Assembly: GCA_014607495.2 (NCBI GenBank) | Contig: CP053167.1 | Span: 8,370,001 to 8,434,000 of the forward strand | Source: Carposina sasakii | Lineage: Eukaryota > Arthropoda > Insecta > Lepidoptera > Carposinidae | DNA: 64,000 nucleotides | Direction: 5' to 3' | In this document: positions 1 to 9,529 of the stretch, in pieces | How positions within the stretch are numbered: position 1 is the stretch's first letter | Layout: every line of letters begins with the position of its first letter | Translations under genes and position numbers: made by a program | Notes under the pieces: model-generated | What the model was told of the DNA's origin: nothing | Database searches by the model: none | What the model saw: the letters and a program-made list of their open reading frames with translations, nothing else

Positions 1-25
1 TTAACGATCTGGTCAAATTGAATTG

Positions 26-100
26 GCCACTTCATGAAATGCGACCACTTCATGAAATGCTCGACCATTTCATGAAATGATCAATTTAACAATATGGCCA
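26..100. repeat. Short palindromic tandem motif (TTCATGAA), three copies
   Basis: Three near-copies of 'ccacttcatgaaatg' lie about 19 bp apart at 27, 45 and 65. Each centres on the palindrome TTCATGAA; the third is the most symmetrical (catttcatgaaatg). Similar 'caaatt' and 'ggccac' words occur on both sides. No coding potential; probably the remnant of a repeat. Confidence 0.5.
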
Positions 101-117
101 CGACATATACACAATAC

Positions 118-190
118 ATATGGTTGTCTTCCCGAAATGGGGTAACCAGAACTGTGGATATCCCACAGCTACGTTTAGTATATTAGGGAG
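118..190 (+). repeat. Dispersed repeat family E, partial copy
   Basis: Contains 'cttcccgaaatggggtaacc' followed by an 'agaactg' word. The same core recurs near 31,068, 38,511 and 39,462 (plus) and near 12,165, 51,650, 55,730 and 58,970 (minus). The class is unknown to me; it is non-coding. Confidence 0.5.
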
Positions 191-253
191 ATGTAAATGA
201 TATAGTAATTAATATCTGCGTTAAAATATACAGGTATAACTAAGGGATGATTA

Positions 254-509
254 TCATCATCATCAGCCTATTGCAGTGCACTGCTGGATGTAGGCCTCCC
301 CCAGGGCACGCCACAAGACTGTCATGGGGGGTATTTGCGCATAGTCACCACGCTGGGCAGGCGGGTTGGTGACCGCAGATTGTATTTTGGACTATGTTGT
401 CAACACGGGAGGCGCTACTGCCCACCTCACAGAAACCCTTAATTGCCTCGTACGATACCCACGGGCAGGCATGGGGTGGTACGAATTCTACTCTGCCAGC
501 ACCACGCGC
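254..509 (+). repeat. RTE-type LINE 3'-tail repeat (family B)
   Basis: Starts with (ATC)n then 'cagcctattgcagtgcactg' and 'gtaggcctcccccagggca', and runs to 'accacgcg'. At least six further copies or fragments occur in both orientations in the window. The trinucleotide end and the match to the sequence following the RTE coding remnant near 8,655 suggest an RTE-clade 3' end. Confidence 0.6.
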
Positions 510-550
510 CCAACTAAGGGATATATTAAGTGAAATGAAATAAGCCTGTT

Positions 551-655
551 ATAGAGAACCTATCCACAAAATTTCAGACTCGAAATCACATGTTTATTTC
601 TCTAGATAGTGTGGGGAATCCCTAAACAACTCAGGAATGTTCATACAGGTTCAGA
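551..655. repeat. Palindromic MITE family A, partial copy
   Basis: Matches the interior of the full-length family A copies (13,902; 16,508; 45,105) through words such as 'cgaaatcacatgttta' and 'ggaatgttcatac'. Both terminal repeats are missing. Confidence 0.55.
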
Positions 656-1440
656 TATAAAAATAATATACAACTAATTTTAAAAAAATATGTCGTCGTA
701 TGGACATATTATACGGATATATAAGTAAAATTTCTTTTCTTCTAGGTTATTAGTTTCCCAGGTTTACAGATCTCTATTTTTTATAAGCTTTGTCCCGTTG
801 TCTTTAACCAAATCTTGCAAGTTTTTGATCCACTGAGCTGATCTGATGATGGAGGTGGAAGGTGGCCATAGGAACTCTGTAAATAAACGACGCAAGCATA
901 TCAAGTTTTGGGTCGCTTGATTTGATCAGTTCATTGTTAAAAAAATAATAAAAGCTTGTTTATAAAAAAAGGTTTTTTTTTAATGAAGCTTTTATTTATA
1001 TTAAAATGTTCCTTATCGGAAATAGCAAATGCACGATATAGGTAATATTGCAATGAGGCTTTGATCGAAACCTTAGAGCTCGCACGAGCGTAAATCCCTT
1101 TGGGGGAGAATCACGCTTACTGGTGTAATCTTTATGAAAAATACGTAGATTAAAAGCGTAGGAGATATAAGCCTTTTTTATTGAATTGAAATTGATCCCA
1201 TTTCTGAATATTAGAACGTACTTGAAGCTAATGAAAGTATATTTTTTGATGATTTCAGTTACAATATTTTTCAATAAGACATCGATATGGGGTATATTTC
1301 TTTACGTTTTTTTTTTGTGTACTTATAATAAAGAATAAGGGAAAAATAAATGTTCACAAACTATAAAATATGCAACTACTAGTTTTCCGCTCGCGACTTC
1401 ATTCGTATAAATTTAAAAAATCCTTCGACGGGGGTCACAA
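656..1440. other. Non-coding AT-rich stretch
   Basis: No convincing gene or repeat is visible. The only long reading frame, on the minus strand at 996-1,274, has no recognisable domain and AT-biased composition, and is judged random. A short stretch at about 1,070-1,125 is less AT-rich. Confidence 0.5.
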
Positions 1441-1487
1441 AATGTATGTATGATCACTGGGCGGGACACAGAGGTACCAATTTAATG

Positions 1488-1700
1488 TTTTTATCATCAT
1501 CATCATCAGCCTATTGCAGTCCACTGCTGGACGTAGGCCTCCCCCGGGGCACGCCACAAGACTGCCATGGGGGGTATTTGCCCATAATCACCACGCTGGG
1601 CTTGGTGACCGCAGTTTGGACTATGTTGTCAACACGGGAGGCGCTGCTGCCCACCTCTCGGAAACCCGTAATCGCCACGTACGATACCCACGGGCAGACG
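1488..1700 (+). repeat. RTE-type 3'-tail repeat (family B), truncated
   Basis: Second copy of the 'cagcctattgcagtccactg' repeat with an (ATC)n start. It ends at 'cacgggcag', where the copy at 254 continues for about 40 more bases. It is followed by a tRNA-like SINE fragment, so one element seems to have inserted beside or into the other. Confidence 0.6.
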
Positions 1701-1711
1701 CAGACAAATAA

Positions 1712-1790
1712 ATACAAGAGTGAGTTCAAATCTCGCTCGGGTGAATTTTTTTTCATTTTCTTATTAATATTTTATTCCTTCCCCTCTGGA
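1712..1790 (+). repeat. tRNA-headed SINE-like unit, 3' part
   Basis: Carries a box-B-like 'gagttcaaatctcgctcggg' followed by a T-rich 'ttttcattttcttattaat' tail. The same arrangement follows the fuller tRNA-like heads at 7,218, 7,499 and 40,165. Confidence 0.5.
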
Positions 1791-2322
1791 TTTTGAACTG
1801 GTCGGACGTGTGCATATTATTCAGCCGTTTGGTGAAATAAATCAGTTTACATTGCAATAAAATACGGAGTGAAAAATAGGACAGCATAAACTTTGAAGAG
1901 CTTTGTTGATCCTGCACAAAGATCGAAACGGTACACGGAACGAGCAGCCCCGACCAGTGAGTTACCCATCTTATGCTCTATTTTGCATCTAATAAGAATC
2001 ATTTTGCCTGCTTTAAATACAAATACTGCTGAGCGCCTAGTACTGCTTTGCTTCGCCCACTCGATTGTCGTGTGCGTGAAGATTGCAAGACCTACAAACT
2101 ACAACGCGTAAAAATTGCTGCGCGTCTGGTACTTTGCTCCGCCTAACACTTAAAAGTGTGCGTGAGCGCACGCCGCGCCTATCGCTTACCCCTTGACACC
2201 TCCAGTGGGCGGGTCCCCGGGTTGCCTCCTAGTAAAGAGTGACTCATCGACGGCGGCTATTACATTTAGGCCTACATCTACATTTAGGCCTACAAATAGC
2301 CTCATACTATTGATTGAGAATC

Positions 2323-3261
2323 ATGCCAAAAATACAGCGGTCGTCACCACTTAACAAATCGTCATCCAGGTCGGATTCTGACCTATTTGAAAACACTGAC
2401 TTCGTCAGGGAATCTGCCAGTGTCTCAAACGCTGGACGCCGCCGGGACAAGCGGCGGCGTATCTCGGACGAGGACGATGAGTTTAACGACTTTACGGGTT
2501 TCCGAGCCGAAATGAAACGCATGTTTGAATCGTTTGCTGTTTCCCAAAATACTCGATTGGAAAATTTAGAGAAACATATTCACTCTGTAAAATCGGACAC
2601 CGCTGCTATAACTTCTACAAATTCGGATATCGAGAGGTCAATCGAATTCATCTCGAATCAAATAAAATCTATTCAAGATAATATAGTCCGCCTTGATGAT
2701 GAGCGAAAGAGTCTATCAATACACATGGCCATATTGGACGACAGATTTGAGGAAGTAGAACGTGCGTCGAAAAAGACAAGCGTTGAGATCCGCAACGTAC
2801 CGAAACGTCCAAGGGAAAAGAAGGAGGACCTGTTCAGTGCCGTCTACCGCCTCAGTAATGTTCTTGACAAGAGGATAGATCCACATGATCTGAGGGATGT
2901 CTATCGTCTGCCAAGTAAAACTGATCGAGACACCTCTAGTATAGTCATAGAACTGACTAACACCCTCATTAAGACCTCTTTTATTGACGGAGCCAAGAAA
3001 TATAACAAAGTTAATTCGTCGAAACAAATTAATTCCAACCATCTGGGTATAGAAGGACCCCCAAAGGTTATCTATATCTCGGAATTGCTAACTCCAAAGG
3101 CTAAACGTCTACACTTTTTGGCCAGGGATTTTGCCAAGTCGCATAACTTCCTATACTGCTGGACATCGAGTGGCAAGGTATTCCTCCGCAAAGGTGACGG
3201 GGCGCCATATATCCTTGTCAAAAATGAAGCTCATTTAAATACATTAAAGGACACTAAATGA
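2323..3261 (+). CDS. LINE ORF1 nucleic-acid-binding protein (312 aa)
   Basis: First protein of the non-LTR element, expected to coat the element RNA and act as a chaperone. I start it at the ATG at 2,323; the frame is open a little further upstream, but only through a TTG. The N-terminus (residues 1-60) is rich in Ser, Asp and Arg with a basic run 'RRRDKRRR'. Residues about 65-150 form a probable coiled coil ('NLEKHIHSVKSDTA', 'SIEFISNQIKSIQDN'). This is followed by an RRM-like segment ('VEIRNVPKRPREKKEDLF') and a C-terminal segment 'RLHFLARDFAKSHNFLYCWT' resembling the baculovirus FP-protein-like domain common in insect LINE ORF1 proteins. No CCHC zinc knuckle is visible. The frame is intact over its whole length. 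Function rests on family resemblance, not on a search. Confidence 0.75.
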   Translation: MPKIQRSSPLNKSSSRSDSDLFENTDFVRESASVSNAGRRRDKRRRISDEDDEFNDFTGFRAEMKRMFESFAVSQNTRLENLEKHIHSVKSDTAAITSTNSDIERSIEFISNQIKSIQDNIVRLDDERKSLSIHMAILDDRFEEVERASKKTSVEIRNVPKRPREKKEDLFSAVYRLSNVLDKRIDPHDLRDVYRLPSKTDRDTSSIVIELTNTLIKTSFIDGAKKYNKVNSSKQINSNHLGIEGPPKVIYISELLTPKAKRLHFLARDFAKSHNFLYCWTSSGKVFLRKGDGAPYILVKNEAHLNTLKDTK

Positions 3262-3541
3262 CTAGCTGCGCCACCATTAAGTTACGAGTCTTGTTATCAT
3301 CTATATGCTCTATGGAAACCTTTAATTTATTATATTATGTTAGCGATTCTAATCAACATATATTTTGTAATGTTATATTATCAAAATCACATATCCCACA
3401 CTAACCCTACATGTACACTTAACATCAAAACACATATAAATCACACTTTACACATAACACAAAATAAAATTCCGATTTATTATAATATTATAATACCTTT
3501 AATCAATCAAAATTATAAAATTATTAATAAATTATTATTAA
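3262..3541 (+). other. AT-rich inter-ORF spacer of the LINE
   Basis: About 280 bp between ORF1 stop and the open ORF2 frame, very AT-rich with runs such as 'aaattattattaatcac'. It is unusually long for a LINE in which the ORFs normally abut or overlap, and may be a local expansion or insertion. The last in-frame stop before ORF2 is at 3,539-3,541. Confidence 0.5.
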
Positions 3542-5767
3542 TCACAATTATCACATGTCACAGAAAATACTATTTTACATTTTCTACCTTTACGAACAGA
3601 GGTCCATACTTTCATTTCAACATTCGATAACATTAAGGAAATTATAGATGGCGTTGATGACATTAAAGTTTCGACCTCCTATGCCTGTGCTCCGGAGGAA
3701 TGTCACTCCTTGTTGGGCCCTAAAGTGAATTCTCTCACTATAATCACACAGAATATTCGTAGCATCTCCCATAATATAAACGGATTTCTGGTACTATTAG
3801 CTAGAATTAGTGTAACACCAGATATAATAGTTTTTACAGAATGTAGGTTGACTAGCATTTCAAACTTACTTTTACCTAAACTAACTAACTACGACTATTA
3901 CTACACTAAAAACTGTCCAATTCAGAATGATGGTGTTGTAGTTTACATCAAAAGTGGCATGAAATGTGAATGTTATGAACCCGAATTTAAAGTCGCAAAC
4001 TGTCTCGTGTCATCCATAAATAGTACAATTACAATAATATCTATCTACAGATCACCATCTTTCAGAAATGTGGACGGTTTCCTAGCTTCTCTGGATAAAC
4101 TACTAAGCTCTATGAGCAAACTTAAAAACATACTTGTGATAGGAGATATCAACATAAATATTAAACAGGATACTGATAACATTCATGCTCCTGATTACCT
4201 GTCACTGCTATCATCACACGGTCTACTACCAGCCCATACGTACGTAACTAGGACTATAACAGGAACTTGTCTAGATCACGTGATGTTAAAGTCTCAAATG
4301 AGCGCTACGACTTTGGTCATTGATCATAGCTTGGTTGACCATAAAGCTGTTTTACTCTTATTAGATCTCAATAAAAATACAACTGATCGTAACAGCTGCC
4401 GGTCGCACACCAGAATTGACTATGAGGGGATAAAGAGGGATATAGATCTCACAGACTTTAGTCACATATTAGGAACTGATAATTGCGATACAGCTGTAAA
4501 TTTATTAACCCACACCTTAAAGAAAATTATTGACTCCAAAACTACTGTTATCAACTCACCACGACGTAAAACTCCTATCAAACCGTGGATTACTCCGGGA
4601 TTACTAAGGTGCATTAGAAACAGAGACTTGTTACATAAAAAATCCAGAAAATACCCTAATAACTTGATCATGAAAACAACCTATTCGCGATACCGTAACT
4701 TCTGTAACAAACTTCTTAAAAATATTAAACAACAATTTGAACGGACAGAATTGGAAAAGGCAAGTACAGTTGGTGTGAGAGAAACTTGGAAGGCTATAAA
4801 TAATATTAGCAACTTTAAACCGCAAAAAATAGTTTCGTTGGAACTATTATCTCTAAAGCACTCACCTAAGGTTTCAATTAATGAAGTCAACACTTTCTTC
4901 TGTAATGTGGGTAAATCACTAGCTGACAAAATTATTGATAACTCATCACAGGTACCTGACACTTTCTCTACTCAGACTAAAACAAAAACAATACCAAACT
5001 CTCTTTTTCTACTTGAAACAGATGCGACTGAAGTGCTTAGTCTTATACAGTCTCTTAAGGATAACTGCACGGCCGGGTGGGATGGAATATCTGGAAAAAT
5101 TGTAAGGCAGAATAAGTTTATGTTGGGAGGCCTGATTGTTCACATCTGCAACTTAGCGTTGCGTACGGGTTGTTTCCCCAAGGCCTTCAAAAAATCATTG
5201 GTCATTCCAATATTTAAATCTGGTAGTAAAAAACTAGTCAACAACTATCGACCAATCTCCATATTACCCACAATATCCAAAATCCTTGAGAAGGTCATCA
5301 ACAAGAGGCTAGTCAACTTCCTTGAAACCAAAAATCTCCTATCAGCTAACCAATTTGGTTTTCGGAAAGCTAAATCTCCTGCCGATGCGATGGCGACTCT
5401 TATAGAGTACATAACAAAGAGCCTCGATGCAGGTGACAGATGTCTTGGAGTATTTTTGGATCTTGCTAAGGCTTTTGACACGGTGTCAATACCTCTGCTA
5501 CTGTCAAAAATGGAGAGAATAGGGATACGTGGGCTACAGATTAAACTGTTTGAGGACTACTTGAGTGATAGAACACAGAGTGTCAAAGTTGGTGATTGTG
5601 TGAGTGAGCCTCTTCCGTTGTCTTTTGGTGTCCCCCAGGGCAGTATATTGGGCCCAACTCTATTTCTCATCTATATCAATGAGCTCTGTAACATAGATCT
5701 ATGCTGCGGCAAAATAATTGCCTTTGCGGACGATAGCTCTCGTCTTTCGTGCAAGGGATTGGACTAG
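3542..5767 (+). pseudogene. LINE ORF2, 5' part: AP-type endonuclease and reverse transcriptase up to FADD (frameshifted)
   Basis: Encodes the endonuclease that nicks target DNA and most of the reverse transcriptase. Endonuclease motifs: 'TIITQNIRS' (3,737), 'VFTECRL' (about 3,830), 'VIGDINI' (about 4,137) and 'DHSLVDHKAV' (about 4,322). RT motifs: 'NNYRPISILPTISKILEK' (5,240), 'NQFGFRKAKSPADAM' (5,349), 'GVFLDLAKAFDTV' (5,447), 'GVPQGSILGP' (5,627) and catalytic 'FADD' (5,723-5,734). The frame is open back to 3,542, yet it has no ATG before the endonuclease domain, so the true start is unknown or was lost. A frameshift immediately after FADD leads to a stop at 5,765-5,767, so this copy cannot make full-length ORF2 protein. 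Confidence 0.8.
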
Positions 5768-6575
5768 AACGTATCAGCTAGCACAGGTAGGCTTTAATAA
5801 AGTAAGTAGATGGCTTAGTACTAATTTACTAAGCCTGAACATAGAGAAAACGAAATTCCTTACTTTTTCCCTTGTACGTACCACTCAACCATCATCTAAC
5901 ACACTACAACTAATATCACACTCAACAGCCTGTAGTGGTATTCGGTGTTATTCGTGCCCTAGCCTGATGAAAGTTGCTGAGATTAGGTATCTTGGCGTTG
6001 TAATTGACAACAAACTTACTTTCCAGTCACACTTACAGTCACAGGCTAACAGGATTCGCAAGTTGATGGCTGTTTTTAGAACCATGACAAACGTTGCAGA
6101 CCCAAAAATTACACGAATGATTTACTTCGCCCTATGCCAGTCTCTTCTGCAATACTGTATAAATGTGTGGGGGGGTGCCTGTATGACGCATATGCTTCCA
6201 CTTGAGATGGCACAGAGAGCTGTTCTCAAAGTCAGCCTAGCACTGCCATATCTTTTCCCGACTTCATCACTATATGGAAGAGCGCTGGTACTGACGGTGA
6301 GGCAACTCTTTATTCTCAATGTCGTTCTTAGGAAGCACAGAGAGGCTGGATCATTAGATAGTGACCGAAATGACACTCGAAGACGAGGTAGACTTTTTAA
6401 AACTCCTTACCTTAGATGTGTCGCCAGTCAAGGAAGTGAATTTTTTCTGGGAGTTTACCTCTATAATAAACTAAATAAAGAACTTAACTTGCAACCCTTA
6501 AAATATTACCTATGCAAAAAGACAGTTTCAAAATTTCTTCAGAACCTTACTTATGAACAAACGAAGCTCTATTGA
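5736..6575 (+). pseudogene. LINE ORF2, 3' part: RT thumb and C-terminal region in another frame
   Basis: Continues the reverse transcriptase one frame over: 'ALVFRARDW', 'VGFNKVSRWLSTNLLSLN', 'KTKFLTFS', 'IRYLGVVIDNKLTFQSHL' and 'NVWGGACMTHMLPLEMAQRA' match the order seen after FADD in CR1/Jockey-group reverse transcriptases. The join with the upstream frame lies at about 5,735, which fits a small indel (apparently two bases lost) rather than programmed frameshifting, because no slippery site or stem is evident. The frame ends with a stop at 6,573-6,575, 45 bp before the (AC)n tract. Confidence 0.75.
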
Positions 6576-6618
6576 GAGTAGTAAGATAATATTATAATAA
6601 TGACTCATACACTCAAAT

Positions 6619-6619
<1 letters not shown>

Positions 6620-6681
<62 letters not shown>
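6620..6681. repeat. (AC)n microsatellite in the LINE 3'UTR
   Basis: An uninterrupted run of about 30 AC units starting just after 'caaatgc' and ending at 'atggtg'. Confidence 0.95.
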
Positions 6682-6683
<2 letters not shown>

Positions 6684-6997
6684 GTGTTAGGATAAGTTGG
6701 TTTGGTGTGCATGTATTTCTGTTAGGTTAAGATTTAATAATGTTATTTCTTTCTCTGAGCTGTTTTTAGATAAAACAGTCTTGTAGAGCATATTTGGTGC
6801 ACTTAAGTACTTATTGTTTTAACTACTATGTATTCATAAATGTCGAGGAGGGCACTGATGTCTACAAGAACAGGTTAAATCCTAGGTAGACAGCAGCGTT
6901 TCTACCGCGCATATTTTTTTATTGTCACTGTTATTTACTATACCTCAACTTATATTAATCTCAGTGCGCTTATTGTACAATTGTGTTTAGTAAAATA

Positions 6998-7001
6998 AAT
7001 T

Positions 7002-7052
<51 letters not shown>
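6998..7052. repeat. (TTA)n/(AT)n simple-repeat end of the LINE
   Basis: 'aaataaa' is followed by TTA units and then about 18 AT units. Simple-repeat tails mark the 3' end of CR1/L2-group LINEs, so this is taken as the 3' boundary of the element. Confidence 0.8.
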
Positions 7053-7054
<2 letters not shown>

Positions 7055-7217
7055 TAATTAAGATAAATTTATAAGATACTTTCATCTTTAAACATTGTGC
7101 TGAGGGATTCAGTTTTGTTTGCCGAGATTTGGCTAGTGTATAGCTATCGGGATGAAAAATAACGTTGCCAATATGTAATTTAGAAAAGAGATGGTAAAAT
7201 TCGTCATCCGAGTAATT

Positions 7218-7290
7218 GACCCGGTAGCTCAGTAGTTAGAACGGCTGGCACGGTATGCAGTGGTCGTGGGTTCGATTCCCACTCGGGTGA
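7218..7290 (+). repeat. tRNA-like Pol III head (unit 1), not a functional tRNA
   Basis: Box-A-like 'tagctcagtagttaga' and box-B-like 'gggttcgattccc' are present, with a T stem GTGGG/CCCAC. The D stem is imperfect and the anticodon arm cannot form five pairs around a seven-base loop. It is therefore a tRNA-derived SINE segment rather than a tRNA gene. Confidence 0.6.
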
Positions 7291-7498
7291 AGAATTTTTT
7301 CCATTTCTTTATTAATAACTTTATAAGATACTTCTCCGTAATATAATCCGCAAGGATATGGTTGATCGTTTCATCGTTAAACATTGTGCTGAGGGATTCA
7401 GCTTTGTTTACCGAGATTTGGCTAGTGTCTGGATGAAAAAATAACGTTGCCAAAACGATATTTAAAAGGGATGGTAAAATTCGTCATCCGAGTTAAGT

Positions 7499-7570
7499 GA
7501 CCCGATAGCTCAGTTGGTAGAGCGATGCACGGAATGCGATAGGTCGTGAGTTCAAATCTCACTTGGGTGA
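7499..7570 (+). repeat. tRNA-like Pol III head (unit 2), not a functional tRNA
   Basis: 'tagctcagttggtagagc' gives a perfect D stem (GCTC/GAGC) and 'gtgagttcaaatctcac' a perfect T arm. The acceptor pairs over six bases (ACCCGA with TTGGGT). The anticodon arm 'atgcacggaatgcgata' has no regular stem. It is a better-preserved sister of the unit at 7,218. Confidence 0.6.
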
Positions 7571-7603
7571 TTTTTTTTCCTTTTCTTATTAACATTTTAT
7601 AAA

Positions 7604-8080
7604 TACATTTGAATTTGAATGTTTTTTTATCGCCCCTTTACACTTTCCAAGAAACATACAAGCATGTCTTTATTTGAAAATCCATGATTCTGAAGCAACG
7701 TCGATATTCATTATCAATATTTGCTACTATCACGAATGAACCTAGGACCTATGGCTTAGCAGGCAACTGCGCTATTCGGATATCATTTATTTTTATTGAG
7801 TTACACGGATGAAATACCAAAATGAATCTTAGCACTGCGATTCCTTTTAAAGGGTACAATTTAAAATATTTTTCTTCCAAAAATATTCCTGTTAATAATC
7901 AAACTGACCTCAATAGTATCCCTTTTGAATTTCCCCGAGGCAAAACTGTGCAAACTTTGTTAAGTTTCAAATCTCTTTCGATAAAGATCTTAAAGGACTT
8001 TATCCTCATCGGCGTTTGACTGCGATACGTTTTTGTTGAGCTTTTCCTATTGGCTAGACAAAGGTGGTGGTGCTGTTCTT
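7604..8080. other. Non-coding stretch
   Basis: AT-rich, with no recognisable gene. Small frames at 7,822-8,019 (plus) and 7,899-8,156 (minus) show no known domain; the latter overlaps the RTE remnant in antisense. Confidence 0.4.
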
Positions 8081-8655
8081 TAAAAAGACGATAAAGCCTT
8101 GCTGAAGAACTATAGACCCATCTCGCTTTTGAGCCATGTCTACAAGTTGTTTTCAAGGGTAATCACCAATCGTCTCGCTCGCAGGTTTGATGACTTCCGC
8201 CAGTTCGGGTGAACAAGCCGGTTTTCGAAAAGGTTATCCTACGGTGCCGAGACGTGATCTCTAACTGTGTGCCTCATAAAGAAGCTCAGGATCGCACAGC
8301 GAGCAATGGAGAGAGCTATGCTCGGGATCTCTCTGCGTGATAGAATCAGAAATGAGGAGATCCGCAGACATACAAAGATCACTGACAGCTCAACGGTCCA
8401 GCAAGCTAAAGTGGCATCGGGCAGGGCACATAGCTCGAAGAACTGATGGCCGATGGAGCCAGAAAGTTCTAGAGTGGATACCACGTATCGGCAAACGCAG
8501 CGTGGGAAGGCCACCCGCGAGATGGACGGACGACCTGGCCAAGGTCGCGGGTGTCGGTTGGATGCAGGCTGCTTCCGACCGGTTGGTATGGAGGTTGTTG
8601 GGGTAGGCCTATGTTCAGCAGTGGACTTCCCAGGGCTGAAATGATGATGAAAAAT
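8081..8655 (+). pseudogene. RTE-clade LINE remnant with internal deletion
   Basis: Reading through several frames gives 'LLKNYRPISLLSHVYKLFS' and 'VITNRLARRFDDF' (start of the RT domain). It then jumps, within about 60 bp, to C-terminal RTE motifs 'KLRIAQRAMERAMLGISLRD', 'AGHIARRTDGRW', 'VLEWIPRIGKRSVGRPPARW' and 'DDLAKVAGVGW'. The catalytic palm is missing. The remnant ends with 'cagtggacttcccagggctg' and ATGATGATGA, the typical RTE 3' end. Confidence 0.75.
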
Positions 8656-9353
8656 AATATGAAAAAGTCCGTTATCGTGACACTCCCACCACGGTTGGAA
8701 TTCATCACGTGACTTGACGAACGCGCAAACAAATATGACTTCTCATTGGAGCAAACGTGTCGATAACGAACCTCTATCAATCCGATCGAGAATCAATGTT
8801 ACTTGTTGTTGTCTAAGGACCTGGCGGCCAATTCTCGAAAAGTCTCGAGTTGGAACGAATCCGAAACGGAACCATTGTAGACGCTCAGAACAAAGCAATA
8901 ATTACTTTACGGTGACGTAATTAGAAACATTTCAGCACGAGACAGATTATTTGAGTTTATTCTGTCATACTCGCGACCACTGCATGCTAAAATATACCTT
9001 AATACTCCAGGGGTAAGTAAATATTACTTCGCATCGCGTTTCGTTAACCGTTCGTTAGTGGTTGCGTTTCGCCTCAAAAACTTTCAAGAATTGCCCCCTT
9101 GAGAAGATTAAGTTGGGTTAAGTTAGGTTACTGACCTAGCCCCCAATTCTCTTAAAGTTTCGAGCTGGAAGAAAGCCGAAACCTTGTAGAAGCTTGGTAC
9201 TATTCAGGAACGATTTTGTCAATGTTCAGATAGCGTAACTGATAGATAAAATTGACGCTGTCTCCTGATCAAGTTTTAGAGAAATACACCATCAAATGTA
9301 TCCTGAAGATAGGCTATAGTTAATTTTGTTTCTATAAGTACCTTTTCTTGCAG
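8656..9353. other. Non-coding stretch upstream of the synaptotagmin-like exon
   Basis: No upstream exon of the gene is recognised here. The stretch holds paired, similar words such as 'ccaattctcgaaaagtctcg' (8,830) and 'ccaattctcttaaagtttcg' (9,140), an old local duplication. The pyrimidine-rich acceptor 'ccttttcttgcag' precedes the exon at 9,354. Confidence 0.4.
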
Positions 9354-9525
9354 ATCCGTACGTAAAGATCAGTCTGATATGTCAAGGCAAGCGTATTAAG
9401 AAGAGAAAGACATCCGTGAAGAAGAACACTTTATGTCCTATCTACAATGAGGCACTGGTCTTCGACCTACCTGCTGAAAATGCTTTTGACGTGACTTTAC
9501 TAGTCAAAGTGGTGGACTATGACAG
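9354..9525 (+). CDS. Synaptotagmin-like C2B domain exon 1 of 2 visible (partial gene)
   Basis: Internal exon bounded by an acceptor ('ttcttgcag') and donor ('gacag|gtgagt'). It encodes [18 protein letters not shown] followed by '[20 protein letters not shown]' and '[10 protein letters not shown]': the calcium-binding-loop start (DPYVK), the polybasic strand (KRIKKRK) and the NP-x-YNE motif of synaptotagmin C2B domains, here CPIYNE. Synaptotagmins are membrane proteins of secretory vesicles that bind phospholipid, Ca2+ and SNAREs to control exocytosis. The aspartates of loop 1 (DPYVK) and loop 3 (DYD) are visible. It splices in phase to the exon at 11,931. Upstream exons (C2A, membrane anchor) were not found in the window. 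I cannot assign the paralogue. Confidence 0.85.
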
Positions 9526-9529
9526 GTGA

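Larger units (their letters stand above)
1880..7052 (+). mobile_element. Two-ORF non-LTR retrotransposon (LINE, CR1/Jockey-like group), nearly full length
   Basis: Contains a 5' leader (about 1,880-2,322), ORF1 (2,323-3,261), ORF2 with endonuclease and reverse transcriptase (open from 3,542 to 6,575 with one frameshift), a 3'UTR holding an (AC)n tract, and a (TTA)n then (AT)n end. An APE-type endonuclease upstream of a FADD reverse transcriptase and a simple-repeat tail are typical of CR1/L2/Jockey-group LINEs; the clade cannot be fixed by eye. The 5' boundary is an estimate and no target-site duplication was found. Confidence 0.75.
7068..7603 (+). repeat. Head-to-tail dimer of a tRNA-headed SINE-like unit
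   Basis: Two diverged units (about 7,068-7,320 and 7,321-7,603) share 'ttataagatact', 'aacattgtgctgagggattc', 'gatttggctagtgt', 'gatggtaaaattcgtcatcc', a tRNA-like segment and a 'ttttcc-ttt-cttatta' tail. The second unit has an extra stretch near its start. The tRNA-like part lies at the end of each unit, not at the beginning. Confidence 0.65.

Noticed and set aside
1446..1796. 116-codon plus frame with overlapping minus frames
   Set aside because: It lies fully in the family B repeat and SINE tail and shows no protein domain.
5718..5770. Programmed ribosomal frameshift in LINE ORF2
   Set aside because: No slippery sequence or downstream pseudoknot is visible and LINEs of this group use one ORF2 frame; a disabling indel is simpler.
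6617..6690. CRISPR-like array
   Set aside because: It is a plain (AC)n microsatellite; no repeat-spacer structure exists anywhere in this eukaryotic window.
7218..7290. Possible functional tRNA gene
   Set aside because: Boxes A and B are present, but the anticodon arm does not fold and several related copies occur in repeat context. Called SINE-like.
7229..7453. Minus-strand 74-codon frame ending 'RVGIEPTTTAYRASRSNY'
   Set aside because: This is the antisense reading of the tRNA-like SINE; such peptides are known by-products.
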